DNA from: Ichthyophthirius multifiliis
Taxonomy: Eukaryota; Ciliophora; Oligohymenophorea; Hymenostomatida
NCBI RefSeq assembly: GCF_000220395.1
Contig: NW_004086329.1
Coordinates: forward strand, 1-64,000
Direction of reading: 5' to 3'
DNA: 64,000 bases
Part shown: positions 31,641 to 43,954 of the stretch, piece by piece
How positions within the stretch are numbered: the stretch's first letter is position 1
Layout of the letters: every line of letters starts with the position of its first letter
The notes under the pieces: generated by a model
What the model saw: only the letters and a program-made list of their open reading frames with translations
The model's database searches: none
Told to the model about the DNA's origin: nothing
Made by a program: the position numbers and the translations under genes

Positions 31641-32075
31641 TAATAGAATAATTTTGGTAATATTGATTACTATATTTTATCTCTAAATATATAAATTGCA
31701 AAAAAATAATAGAATTAAAAATTATTAAAATAATGTTATAATAAAAAAGTAGAGATAATAATTATATATAAATAGATAATAATAAATTAAAATAAGTATT
31801 AATATATAATATTAATTAAAATTTACTTATATATATCCCATTTTCATTTTATATATATATATATATATTAAAAATAAATTATATTTAATTTTTAATATTA
31901 AATAATAAGAACTACATAATAAAAATGTTAAATATTTTTTTTTTTTTTTTTTCAAACTTTATAAGTTATATAAAATAAATATTTTATATTTTCTTTTTTC
32001 GAATAAACAAAAATAAAAATATATTATTATTATATTTTATAAAAAACAGTAATTAAAACATTTATATAAATAAAA
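31641..32075. other. AT-rich convergent spacer
   Basis: Between the kinase relic and the stop of the next minus-strand kinase. It contains a short TA run near 31,850-31,870 and a T20 tract near 31,935. No gene is seen. Confidence 0.45.
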
Positions 32076-33210
32076 TCATAATTTATCTTAAGTAATTTTT
32101 TTATATTTGTTCATAGGACTAATCCACATACTACAAAGAACTTATTCAGCAGAAATTCTTTCTAAAGGATTAACACAAAGTAATTTATTTAGCATTTATT
32201 AAGCACTATATGAAATATTTTCAGGATATTCAAATATTCCTGATTTAATTTTAGTATATAAACTTTTATCATCGATTCCGTTAAATGGAAATCTTCCAGC
32301 TAGCATGAGAAATAAAACTACACCACAAGCCCAAATATCAGCAGGAGGTCCAAAATATTCTTTTTTAGCTATAATCTCAGGGGCCATATAATTAGGGGTT
32401 CCACAAAAGACATTTAATTTTTTTAAAGACGAAGTTGCAAATCCAAAATCAATAATTTTTATATTTTTAGTATCATCCATTAATATATTTTCCAACTTAA
32501 TGTCTCTATGTGCAATATTTTAACTATTTAAATAAGCCATTCCCTTCATTATTTATTTAAATATTCTCTTAGCTTCATCTTCAGGTACTTTTCTTCCTTC
32601 AAAGCTTTTCAAATATGTATAAAGTGAACTTTTTCCTACATATTCCATAACAACATATATACATTTTTAAGTTTCGAATATTTAATATAGTTCGATACAA
32701 TTCGGATGTTATATTTCTTTTAAAATTTATATTTCTCTTTCTACATTCTTTTTATTCTGTTAATCTGATAATTTGAATTTATCGTATATTTTTATTGCAA
32801 CTTCTTAATTAGTTCTTATACATTTTGCTATTTTTACTGAAGCATAAGATCCTTTTCCTTTTTTTTTTTTTTATTTTTTTGATAATTTGTTATTTAATAG
32901 TTTGTTTAAAATAACCTATTTCAGCTCCTATTTTATAATTATCTAATTCTGATGTTTGTTTCTATTTTTCTGATATACTCTAGGATTTATGTAAATCGGA
33001 TTTCTAAGAATTCTTTATTATAGTTTAGGTTATTATCTTGTCAATTTTTTTAATTTGCTCCTAATTTTAGATTTTGATTTATGCTAATCCTTATTGATTT
33101 TAAAGAATCTATTGTTTTATATTATTCTATTAATAATTTTTATTAAATATTGGCTTTGTTTATATTTTAAATATAAAATATACTATTTATTTAATTTAAA
33201 ATATATTCAT
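32076..33210 (-). CDS. CAMK/MARK-like Ser/Thr protein kinase, compact
   Basis: ATG 33208-33210 (MNIFQIKQIVYF) opens a Gln/Lys-rich N-terminus leading to the kinase domain. One intron at about 32,862-32,918 joins KIGAEIG to KGSYASVKIAKC. In order: Gly loop GKGSYASVKIA, VAIKIYDKFK, MEYVGKSSLYTYL, IAHRDIKLENILMDD (catalytic Asp), [40 protein letters not shown] and the final LLCVNPLERISAEQVL. All catalytic residues are present. The protein ends only about 20 residues after the kinase fold (TGA 32076-32078), so it has no UBA or KA1 tail. It is similar in type to the kinase at 17.3-20.9 kb and probably belongs to the same expanded ciliate group. Target unknown. Confidence 0.9.
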
Positions 33211-34070
33211 ATATTTTTATTTTATTTTACTAAAAAATTTTAATGGTTATCTTTGGTAATGTTTGGTTCTTAAATATTTTGTTATTTGCAAATTTAATTT
33301 TCAGCAATTTAGCTAGCTCGTGTGTTTATTTAAATATTATTAATACTAGAGTTTATAATAATTGGCTATACTTTTTAATTAAAAGATGTATGTTATTAAA
33401 TTTGTTTTTAATATTAATAAGATAATTTTTATCCAATTTTTGGTAATTAATTATTTTATTCTTTTTTTTTTATATATTATTTATTTAATATATTTTTTTA
33501 ATATTTTACAATTAAACTTATTTTCATCTTCTTTTTCTTCTTAATTTAATTTTTAAACTATTTTAAAGTTTAATTATTTTTTATAATTTTAAAATAAATT
33601 AATATTTAAATTTACTTTTTATCATTTTTTTTCTTTTTTTTTTATAAATGTAATTCTTTTTTTTTTATTTTTTTTTCTTTTCTTTTTTTTTTATAAAAAA
33701 TAATAAAATATTATTATTATATATATGGGTAAACATATTATTTATTTTTATAAAAAATTAAATTATATTTTATCATTTAAAGATTTAAATTAAATTAAAA
33801 AAATAAAAAAATGTTTCTTATTTAAAATTTTAATATATGCTTTATTTTTAGCATTATTATAAATAGAAAAAGTATGTAAAATAATAACTTCGTTTAGTAA
33901 AAAAAAAAAATATCTTATAAAAAAACCCACAATTTTAAAATGATTTTTTCAAAATTTGAAATAATTAAACAACATAAATACACATTAATTAATAATATAT
34001 AAAATATACCCTCTAAGAAATATAAAAATAAAAATGAAAAAATGTTTATATATTTAAAAAAAAAAAAAAA
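33211..34070. other. AT-rich spacer between two minus-strand genes
   Basis: About 860 bases of A/T tracts. A 60-codon plus-strand frame near 33,243-33,425 has intergenic composition and I do not call it. No RNA gene is seen. Confidence 0.5.
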
Positions 34071-36260
34071 TCAAAAAGGCTTCCTTTAATTAATAGATTT
34101 AGAAACTGTCTTATAATAAATAGACCCTAAATATTCCCACATATTTTCCTAATTAGAAAAACCATCTATAGGCCAGGAATTATTTAAACTTTTAGTACCT
34201 TTTTTATTTCCTTCATTTTATCCTAAATTTAGATTATCTTATTATTCTAACGATTCAGGCATACTGTTTTTTTAAAGCAATGATTATTTAATATAGACTT
34301 AAGAATTAGATTTAAAAAAAGGATAATCTTTTTGTTTTTTTGGAAATATTTAATCTACAGTTAATTTAAAACCATCATCTAGCATTCTTTTAAGGCATTA
34401 TTATAAATGGGGAGAAGACTCATCCAAACAAGGATTAGTATTTACTTCAATAAGAAATATATTAAATTTATAATCAATAATGAAGTCATATCCGAAAATT
34501 TCAAAAGTATGTTTTATATTTTCTGCATTTATTTTCTTTTTTGCAGCTTACATAGTCATCATAGTTATATTTTTCATTTCAGAATGCATTTTTTCTATAT
34601 CGATATTCGGATCTACTTTTTTGCAGTATTCAAAAAAAGATTATAAACTCAACTAATTACCCTTTTCGAATTCTCCATAATTATCTGAAAATCTCTAAAT
34701 TGCATTATTAGTTAAATGAATAAAGCAATTATTTATTTAATCACTTTCTAAACTAAATTATTTACTTGAAGTTCTAATAACACCTTCTTTAAATTAAAAT
34801 ACACTCAATTAATGTGTTAATAGAACCCAAATACGAATATCGAATTTTCTATTATGGATAAGAAAAGGTCTTTCTATGTATTTTTGGATGACAAATTGAC
34901 TACACTTGATTATACTAACGTTATTAACATTTTACTTCTCCTCATTTTAAAGATTTTTTTCCTCTACACCTTATTGAAATTAAAATATGTGTTTTTCTAG
35001 TTCATCCAAAGTATTAAAAATAAAAATGCCACTTCCTCTATTAGTATTTGTAGGCTTAAGAAGCCAAAGATAACTATCTCCATTTACATATGATGGATTT
35101 ATTTTAGGTTTTAAATAAGAATTTATTTTTTTCTTAGAATGATCTGCACACCCTGTAAAATAAGTCATTGTTGGCTTCATTTTTTTTTTGAAATCTTAAA
35201 CTTTTCTTTTAATTTAATTCTGTTTTTAAGGCATATTTTTATAAAAAAAAGAGGCAAATCTTCCCAATTCGAGCTCACATTATTCATCATTTAAATCAAT
35301 AAGGAATGATATAGGAGTAAACGAAAAAATATTAATTTTGTTTGTTTCACAATAGAATTTTAAATTCTTAACTAATTAAAATTTGCATGATATTTATTAA
35401 TGAAACTCGAAATGATTTACTATTTATTTCATTCCTAAACCAATTCTTTCAAATTTAATTCCTTAAGAGGTTGGAGCCCATCTAAAATTATAAGCAGAAT
35501 TATGACTTTGTATTAATTACCAATTTTATCTTTTTTGCATTACTATCTTTACTAAATCACTATTATTTCCTTTGTTAACTACATATTTATATTAATTTTA
35601 TTGATTAAATTCATAATTTGCATTAACTAGAAGCTGTTTTTAAAGCCAATACCTTTTGCTTTCTGACTTTATGATGTGTTTTTTTTAATTTTGTTATTAT
35701 TAGATAAATTTTTATTATTATAATTAACCTTATTATTTTAGTTAGGTATCATCTTCTAAGAGTGTATTTATTTCTTAATAAGCAGATTAAGGGCTATTAA
35801 ATCCTACTTATTGATAATTTTTTAAAGGATTTTCAATACAGTAATTAGTTTAATTTTAAATAAAACTTTATGGTTATCGGTATGATTAAAGGGGACGAAA
35901 TTTTGATTAGGAATTTGAAATACGAATATAATTTGATTAATTTTATATTTTTTTAGCTATTAAAATTATCTGTTAGAACTTATCCTTAATATCTATTATT
36001 TAATGTTTTTCATTACTTGTTAATGGTGATAATTATTAATTAATTTATTTTGGCCAAGAACAGATAATATTTAATTGATTTTTTTGCTATACTTATTTTT
36101 ACTGTTAATGAAGATTTTGTTTAATTTAATTATTTGTTTATTTTTATGTTTGTTTAAAAAATGTTTATAAATTATTTGATTTGTTTGTTAATTTGGATTT
36201 TTCTTTTTTTTTTTGGATTTTAGAATTCTTTTCTAAAAAATTACTTAATGAACAATTCAT
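34071..36260 (-). CDS. Tubulin-tyrosine-ligase-like (TTLL) ATP-grasp enzyme
   Basis: TTLL enzymes add amino acids, mostly glutamate or glycine, to tubulin tails in cilia and cortical microtubules. ATG 36258-36260 (MNCSLSNFLEKNSK) starts a Gln/Lys-rich N-terminus of roughly 200 residues. The TTL core follows: NWQLIQSHNSAYNFRW, GIKFERIGLGMKQIVNHF, MKPTMTYFTG, YLWLLKPTNTNRGSGIFIF (ATP-grasp), IERPFLIHNRKFDIRIWVLL, CFIHLTNNAIQ, and the metal/ATP motif FEIFGYDFIIDYKFN then IFLIEVNTNPCLDESSP. The C-terminal tail ends NQRKPF at TGA 34071-34073. At 35180-35189 a ten-base A run (minus strand) runs directly into TGA; one extra A restores the frame into MKPTMTY. I cannot decide between glutamylase and glycylase. 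Confidence 0.88.
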
Positions 36261-36368
36261 AATTATTATTTTTAAATTTAGGTATAATTTTATATTTTAA
36301 TAATGAATTATAATTTTTATTTTTATTTTTTTAATATTTTTCGTCTCAAATATTTTCACAACTTTTGG

Positions 36369-36401
<33 letters not shown>

Positions 36402-37219
36402 TTAAATGTTTAGAACTTAAATATTTTTATAGTTTTAATATTTTATTTTTTTTACATATTTTTATTAATTAAAAATAAATTAGGAAAATAAAATAAAATA
36501 TTGTTTTAAAAATAGATATATCATATCAAATTACTTATTTTAAAAATTCTAAAGTTATGTTAAATTATAAATATATTATTTAAAAAAATATAATTATTAA
36601 TATTTTTTAATTAAATTTTTAAAAAGAATATAAAAAATAATATTAAAATTTAATATTTAAATTCAATATTATTATTAAAGTTGCAAGCTTTTTTTTATTT
36701 ATTCAAATAATAATAAATAAAGATTATATATAAAACTTAAATAATTTATAAATGTTTTAATAATTTTGAATATATAATATTATATTAATTAAATATTTTT
36801 ATTCTAAATAAATGATAAAAATAATTTTTTTATTTTCCTAAATTATAATAATATTATTAATTAATTATTTATTTACTAAATAAAAATATTTATTATAATC
36901 ATTTAAAAATAATAATAATTATCTAAATAGATTATTAAATATTATACTTTTTTATATAATATTATTTTTAAAAAAAATTCATTATGTATTTTTTATTTAT
37001 AAAATTATGTGTATATTTATATAAACTATATTTATCGAATTCAAATTAATAAAATTTATTCAGAAAAATGAAAAATATATAATATTAAATCAGATATTTT
37101 AAAATATAAAAAAGCAAAACTTATATACTTGAAATCATCATATATTAATATTTATTTATTATTTTTTTATAAAGTCTTAACTAATTATTTTTATTTTATA
37201 AATTATTATTATTATTATT

Positions 37220-37492
37220 ATGACGGATGTTACTCTTTAAACAAACGAAAACATACAATATAATATACATTTATATAAAAATATAAATTATCATTATTTA
37301 TATTCTATTATTTGTTCTATTAATTTTTTATAATTTATTAATATTTGTTGGAGTTTTTGAAATTTTTTTAAATATATTATTTCTTGATTTATTATATGTA
37401 TTTTAAAAAATTTTTTATATCATTTCTTGAATATTTTATTCATCATTATCATCCTCTTATTTATGTTGATTTTTAATATGTTTTTAATTCAA
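37220..37492 (-). CDS. Possible small Asn/Lys/Gln-rich protein
   Basis: A minus-strand frame starts in a typical leader (AAACAAAATG) with MLNQKHIKNQHKQEDDNDEQ and stays polar for about 65 codons before turning into A/T-only sequence. The acidic QEDDNDEQ patch and the good start context are the only support. The stop is uncertain because the frame runs on through AT-rich DNA. It could be chance. Confidence 0.25.
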
Positions 37493-37549
37493 CATTTTGT
37501 TTTAGTGTATTTTGCATTTAGCTTTCTTGTTGTAGCATAGTATATTATT

Positions 37550-37602
37550 TAGTTTTATTATATTCCAGTTTATTTTAGTTTTATTTGATTCCAGTTTATT
37601 TT
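37550..37602. repeat. Imperfect 26-27 bp tandem duplication
   Basis: Two adjacent copies of TAGTTTTAT..ATTCCAGTTTATTT, differing by a few bases. They lie just upstream of the possible small minus-strand ORF. Confidence 0.6.
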
Positions 37603-38172
37603 ATTTTATAAATAAATAAAAAAATTCTTAATTTATTTTTTTAAATTTTTATAATATTAATTTATGTTTTTTTTATTTCTTTTATAAAACTAACTAAAAA
37701 TTTTACAAATTAAGATTTTTTTTTTTGTTATTAAAAATTCTTATATTCAAAATTTTTTATAATAAATAATCCTAATTTTTTTTTTATATATGAATTTAAT
37801 TTAAGTCATAATGATTATTGAAATTTATAATATATATAAATAATATACTAAATTATAAAAATTCATATAAATAGCAAATTTAATATATATTTTTGTATGT
37901 AAAAACAATTAATTTAAAAAGAAAAAAAAGCCTATATAAGCATATATTTTTTACTTACAAATTAAAAAAAAAATACAAAAAAAAAAAAAGCAAACAACAT
38001 ATAAATACATTAATCTTTGTAAAAAAATATAAATATATATATAAAAAAAGCATTTTATAATTTTAAATTTAAAAAATTAGCTATTAAAAAACAACTATTT
38101 CTCATAAAAAAAACAAACAATATAAAATTTAATAAAGCAAACTCATACATAAACAAACAAAAAATATAAAAA

Positions 38173-40799
38173 ATGCATTAACTAAATTTCTAACAAATAA
38201 AATTTAATGGACAAATAAAACCATAAGCCCGTTTTGGTCATACCTTAACTATGATAACCAAATCAAAAGCAATATTATTTGGTGGCGCTATAGGAGATTC
38301 TGGTAAATTTATAATCACAAATGAAACCTATTAATATGATTTCGAACTGTAAAAATGGGAAAAGCTTGATTGTATAGGTGAAATTCCTTCATAAAGAGCT
38401 GCACATGCTTCATGTCAATTTGAATAAAACCAAATAATGATATTTGGAGGTGCGGCATCAGGAAGTGGTGGACTTTCAAATGATGATTTATATTTGTTAA
38501 ACATAAAATACAATACTAATAACATTACAAGTGCAGCCTTTGTAAAAGTTCCAACAACAGGAATTTCACCAGGTAAAAGATATGGGCATATAATGATATA
38601 TCAAAAGCCTAATTTAATAGTTTTTGGAGGAAACACAGGTTTAGTTTCTGTAAAAAAAATATATATGTACAAATAATTAAAATGATATATACAAAATAAA
38701 TTAAATAAAAATTTAAAAATAAATTAAAAAATTAAAAGGTCAATGACGTATGGACTTTAAATTTCGAAAAATAACCATATCAATGGCAAAAATAATGCAC
38801 TTAAAGTAAAGATTAGCCAATCCCAAGAGTTTATCATTCAGCTTCTATCTGTTCTTCAGGCTCTGCAAATGGAATGGTTATAATTTTTGGAGGTCGCTCA
38901 TAAGAATAGGTTCCTTTGAATGACACTTGGGGTCTTAGAAGGCATAGAAATGGCGTTTGGGATTGGATTTAGGCGCCTTATAAATAAAATGGATATATGC
39001 CTGTTGGTAGATATTAACATAAAACAGAATTTTCGGGAAATTAAATGATCGTTGTGGGAGGAAGAACTATCGAAAATACAGATGAATAGGGAAGCTTTAT
39101 AGATATTTATGATACTGAAAATAGTGAATGGCGGAAAATGACTTGCTTTAATAGATATAGGCACAGTTTAGTTATTTTTGAAGAAAATATGTATGTCCAT
39201 GGAGGATTTGAACCTTAATTTCCTAATAAACCTTTAGAAACAATGATTTAAGTGGATTTAAAGGATTTATTTTTTAATAAAAAAGGAGGTGTTTTAAATG
39301 AGAAGAATTTATTTAATGAAAAATAATATATTTTTGAATAAAATTAAACGTAAATTTTGGAAAAAAATTAAATTTTGGAAAAAAATAATACTTTTTTGGA
39401 AAAAAATAATCAATTTTTGACAAAAGAGAATAAATTTTAAAGCTAATTTTAAGTAGACTTAAAATAAAAATAAAGGTCTCATACACCAATAAAATAATAA
39501 AGTAATAATAGAGATATTCGACTAAGCAATTAAGTAGTAGTAGCCACAACTACACTATAAGATTTCGAAAATTAAAGCAATTACTAGAATAATAATAATA
39601 ATAGTAACAGTAGTGCAGGAAATAATATAAAGAAAGTCAATCTTTTAGATTTATAAGAAGAATCTAGAAAATTAAACGCTTCAGAATATAATGAATAGTC
39701 TATGTTAATGATGGTATAACCTTCAGATTAATAAACATCGAATTTATTTGAAATATTTATTAATACTTTAGGCAAGAAACCATAAGAATGGAAATATAAT
39801 GAAATCCGTTTACCTTTTAAAAAAGAGTTAATAATAAGACTTTGTGAAGAAACATATTAAAAAGTTATTTAATAACACACAGTTTTACGATTGAGAGTTC
39901 CTTTGAAAATATTTGGAAACATTCACGGTAGATTTGGAGATTTGCTAAGGTTTTTTGATAGTTTTGGCTGTCCAATAGAAGATGGAGATATAGAAAAATT
40001 CGATTATTTATTTTTAGGAAATTATGTAGATAGAGGATTTAATTCTTTAGAAACAGTACTTCTTTTATTCGCTTTAAAATGCAAATTTCCAGATTCTTTC
40101 CATCTTTTAAAAGGAGCACATGAAGAAAGAAAAATAAACAAGCTTTTTGGTTTCGGTGAAGAATGTGCAATTCGCCTTTCAGATGATATACAAGACCTCC
40201 ATTCTATATATAATAGAATAAATAGAGTTTTTGATGCACTTCCTCTTGCAGCCCTTTGTGAAGACTATATTATGTTTGTATCTGGAGGTTTAGGCCCTAA
40301 TGTAAACCATGTGAATGATATTATGGATATAAAAAGACCCATAAGTGCTTTTTAAAATCCTATAGTCTATGATTTATTGTTTAGTGATTATTTAGAAAGT
40401 GATGTAGTATTAAATAGTGAAAATAAATAAAAAGATTTATTCGGAAATGCATAAACGTTTAACTTTTCGGAAAAAAAAGTAGAAAAATTCTTATAAGAAA
40501 CAGGACTTAATATGATTATTAGATCTAGTGAATGTGTTCTGGAAGGAATTCATAGAAATAAATAAGGAACTGTCACTACTATTTCGAGTTAAACTGATTT
40601 TATGGGAAAATATGGTAATAAGGCTTGTATGGTTAAAATCAGAAAAAATTTTTAGATTGAACCTTGCATTATTTAATAACTTCCTTATAGAAACGGTAAT
40701 TGGATTGGTTCTGAAAATAATATTAAATCTAATGTTTATTTTACTGAGGATGAACAAAAAATTAGAAAAAAATAAGTTAATAATTTACTTAAAATATGA
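38173..40799 (+). CDS. Kelch-PPP (PPKL/BSU1-type) protein with a degenerate phosphatase site
   Basis: PPKL phosphatases join N-terminal Kelch repeats to a PP1-like domain and occur in plants and alveolates. ATG 38173 starts Kelch repeats (ARFGHTLTMITKSKAILFGG, QIMIFGGAASGSGG, NLIVFGGNTGLVSVNDVW, MVIIFGGRSQ, QMIVVGGRTI, YVHGGFEP). One intron (38650-38738) keeps GLVS-VNDVW in frame. A coiled linker repeats LEKNN at 39,350-39,420. The PPP fold follows: FGNIHGRFGDLLRFFDSFG, FLGNYVDRGFNSLETVLLL, LLKGAHEERKINKLFGFG, FVSGGLGPNV, IIRSSECVLEG; stop TGA 40797-40799; 845 residues. PP1 metal ligands compare as D64 to Asn553, H66 kept (555), D92 to Asn587, N124 to Ala619, H173 to Ser674, H248 to Ser756. 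Arg591 of VDRG and His620 are kept. The frame is intact, so this is predicted to be an expressed pseudophosphatase, not a pseudogene. Confidence 0.92.
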
Positions 40800-41279
40800 A
40801 AATTATTGAATTTTGGAATTAGATGCTTATTATAATATGAATTATAAAGTATTATATATTATTTGAGAATTAATATTATTTATAATATATAAATATATAT
40901 ATATATATTTATATATATAAATATATATATATAAATTGATATATTATTAATAAATTTTTATTTTATAATTTGTAATTAAATATATTAAAATTTTTTTATT
41001 TTTATTTTCTTTTACTTTAATATTTTTAATATAATTATAATTTTGATAGATATTTTATATACAAATATATTATTTTAATTATATATAAATATTATAAAAA
41101 TAATACAATAAATTTAAAAATAAATAACATATATGCATTTCTAATAAAATTTATTTTATATATAATAATATTTTCAAAATATTAATATGTATTAAAATAT
41201 TTTCTTCGCCTCTAATTTTTTCATTTATTTTACTTATAAAGTAAACAAAATAAAAAAAAGTATACTCAATCTAAATAAA
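40800..41279. other. AT-rich convergent spacer
   Basis: Between the Kelch-PPP stop and the eRF3 stop. A/T-only, with a TA-rich patch near 40,885-40,935. Probably both 3' untranslated regions. Confidence 0.45.
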
Positions 41280-43455
41280 TCAATATTAAAAAGGTTTAAT
41301 TTTCATAACTTTTCCAAATCCTATAGTTTTCTCTTCATCTCTCAAAGTAAATCTTCCCAAATTTTATATTTTCTCGAATTTTTCAAGACACAGATGAGAA
41401 TTTTTAAGCTTTAAATAATAAAAAAGCTATTAATAAAAATATATAGAAAAAATAAAAAAATACACTAATTTTAACAACTCCAATTTGCCCGCTTTTCAAA
41501 AACGAAATTTTGTTAAGCCTTTTATTATCCAGATTCATCACAGCTTCAACTTATTCAATTTCAACTTCTATCACAGAAGTATGAATATGTAAAACGCATG
41601 AATATCCTTAAGAAAGTATCGGCTTATGATCTGGTAATTTCAATATATTAATTTCTGCTATAAAACACTAAGTAACAAAACACAAATCATCAGTATTACA
41701 AAAAACAAATCCTCTTTCAATATCTTTATCTTCTCCAGCCTTAATTTTGAGTTTGATATTTTCTCCAGCTGATGCATAAAATACTCTTTAATCTTTTGTA
41801 TTATAAATAGCTTATATTTGAACCTATTATTTATTAGGCATAACAGTAATACACATGTCTTCTTTGACAGTTCCACTTTCGATTTTCCCTAACACAAAAA
41901 ATCCTTATTATTCTTTAATTTTATCTAAAACCGGAATTCTTAAAGCCCCATTACAATTCCTAGCAGGCACTGGGCATTAATTTAGTGTTTAAAAAAGTGT
42001 AAGTCCTTAAAACCATTAGCATTTTTCTTCTGGTACCTTCACATCAATATTTTCATTCTACAATCCATTTACAGGAACCCAATCAATAGATTAAAAACCT
42101 ACATCCTATCTCAAAAAAGTTTCCATTTATTCTTTTATTTTCACATACCTATTTCTACTCCATCCAACCTCATCCATTTTACTAACTATACAAATTACAT
42201 GTTGAACACCTAAAGCTTTTGCCAAATGTGCATGTTCTTATGTTTATCCTCCTTCAAATCCAGCCTCGAACTCACCTTGCCTCGCCGAAATAACTAAAGC
42301 TGCAACATCTGCTTGGCAAGCTCCTGTAATCATATTGGGAACGTAATTTTTATGTCCAGGAGCATCTATTAACACAAAACGTCTTTAAGGAAGCTAAAAG
42401 TGAGCTTTTCCGCATTCCACAGTGATTCCTTTAGTTCTTTCTTCTTCATTAGTATCCATAATATAGGCTAAGGACCAACTCTCACGGCTATTTTCTTTGG
42501 CTTCTTATTCATATTTTCGAATTTCCTATTCTTCGACTTCTCCACAATTTTTTAAAATACGTCCTGAAAGTGTAGATTTTCCATGGTCAACATGCCCTAT
42601 GAAAACGATATTCAAAGAACCCCTTTCTCTATCCACAGGATGATAATCTTGATTTTATTTTAGAATTTTTTTTTCAATTTCAATAACTTCCTCTATATTT
42701 ATAATTTTCTCATATTTATAATCTGAATTATTATTATTTATATTGTTATTAATTTTATTTTATTAGACTCCTTCTTTTCCTAAAAGACGTTTAGGTATTC
42801 TTGCTGGAGGAGGATCTTTTTTTGGCAACTATGAAGTTTTTTTTATTTTTCTTTCTTTTATTTACTCATAGTCTAAAGAAAGTAAGTTTCCATACTATCA
42901 TAAACAAACTTATAATACATTTAAGGAATAAACTCAAAATATTAAAAATCCTATGTCATTAGAATTAATGGTAATAAATTCCCAAATTAATCAGTAGCAT
43001 ATTCCATATATATTTCACTATTTTAGTCATATAAATCCCCTATAATATCACCTTCTTCTGATGGAGATATAAATACAGGATTTCCGCTCAAATCAAAATA
43101 CCATTCTCCAAATTCATATGTTCCTTCAAACCATTATCCAGTTTTATTCCCATTTTCATCAAATGGAGGAGGCAAACAATCTATTTATTAATAAATATCA
43201 TCAATAGGATTTTGTATTTAATTAACTATTTATTAATCTTGCATTTTTTATAAGTAATTATTTATTATTTCGGGATCATCAGGAATAAATTCTTATGCTT
43301 TTTTAGAAAGCTTTATTGGTTTTTTTAGTTTCTTTTTGGTCTTTTTTTTTTTTCGAAATTTAATTTATTTTTTTGAATATTTTTATATTTTGTTTGTCTT
43401 TTTATATAAAATTTACTTCTGTTTGTTCTATATTATTTTAATTGTTTAGTTACAT
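41280..43455 (-). CDS. eRF3: Peptide chain release factor eRF3, GTPase
   Basis: eRF3 is the translational GTPase that acts with eRF1 at stop codons. ATG 43453-43455 (MQLNNQNNIEQTE); an intron at about 43,335-43,408 joins QTE to TKKKLKKP. The N-terminal part is acidic and aromatic ([17 protein letters not shown]). GTPase: [16 protein letters not shown] (G1), [15 protein letters not shown] (G2), [18 protein letters not shown] (G3), [11 protein letters not shown] (G4), then [13 protein letters not shown] and [11 protein letters not shown] in domain 2. The C-terminal barrel has [20 protein letters not shown]; this ending separates eRF3 from Hbs1. A small intron lies near 41,410-41,470. TGA at 41280-41282. 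The G4 motif reads SKMD instead of NKMD. One missing base at the T8 run 42837-42844 interrupts the linker. In this genome eRF3 would serve termination at UGA only. Confidence 0.92.
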
Positions 43456-43607
43456 TTATTTATTTATGTTTTTATTTATTTATTTAAATGTTGATGATTT
43501 CTTTTTCTTTTTAAAAGTTTATTTATTTAGTAATTTTGAAAATAAGTTTTTTTCTAAATAATATTTAATATTATATTAATATTTTTTTTTTAAATGTGTT
43601 TGTTTTG

Positions 43608-43641
<34 letters not shown>

Positions 43642-43954
43642 CTTAAAATAAAATACAATACAAAAATAATAAATTTTTAAAATGGAAATTCAATTTATTT
43701 TAGCAAAATAATAAATATTTATATATTAAACAAAATTTATAAATTGGATGATTATAAAAATAAAATAAAAGGATAAATAATATTAAATTATATATAAATT
43801 TAATTATTTATATATATCATATATATTTAAAACATAACTAAATAATTCAAATATAATAAAAAATATTATTTAAAACAAATATACATTTATTTATACATAT
43901 ATTTAAATAATAAAAAGAAATTATCTTATAAAAAACCTAAAAAAAAAAGTTATT
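43456..43954. other. AT-rich spacer, eRF3 promoter side
   Basis: Contains facing T18 and A15 tracts near 43,608-43,641 and otherwise A/T DNA. It includes the eRF3 upstream region and the 3' side of Fab1. No gene is seen. Confidence 0.45.

Larger units (their letters stand above)
36261..38172. other. 1.9 kb divergent gene-poor region
   Basis: Mostly A/T DNA between the TTLL and Kelch-phosphatase starts. It includes a T18/A17 inverted pair near 36,368-36,403, a possible small minus-strand ORF (37,220-37,492) and an imperfect 26-27 bp tandem repeat (37,550-37,602). I see nothing else. Confidence 0.45.

Noticed and set aside
38173..40799. Kelch-PPP gene as a pseudogene
   Set aside because: The frame is uninterrupted over 845 codons, the intron splices cleanly and fold motifs are conserved; only catalytic residues are changed.
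40491..40809. Opposing frames over the 3' end of the Kelch-PPP gene
   Set aside because: The true frame, with TAA/TAG as Gln, continues from the phosphatase fold to TGA 40797-40799; the others are shadows.
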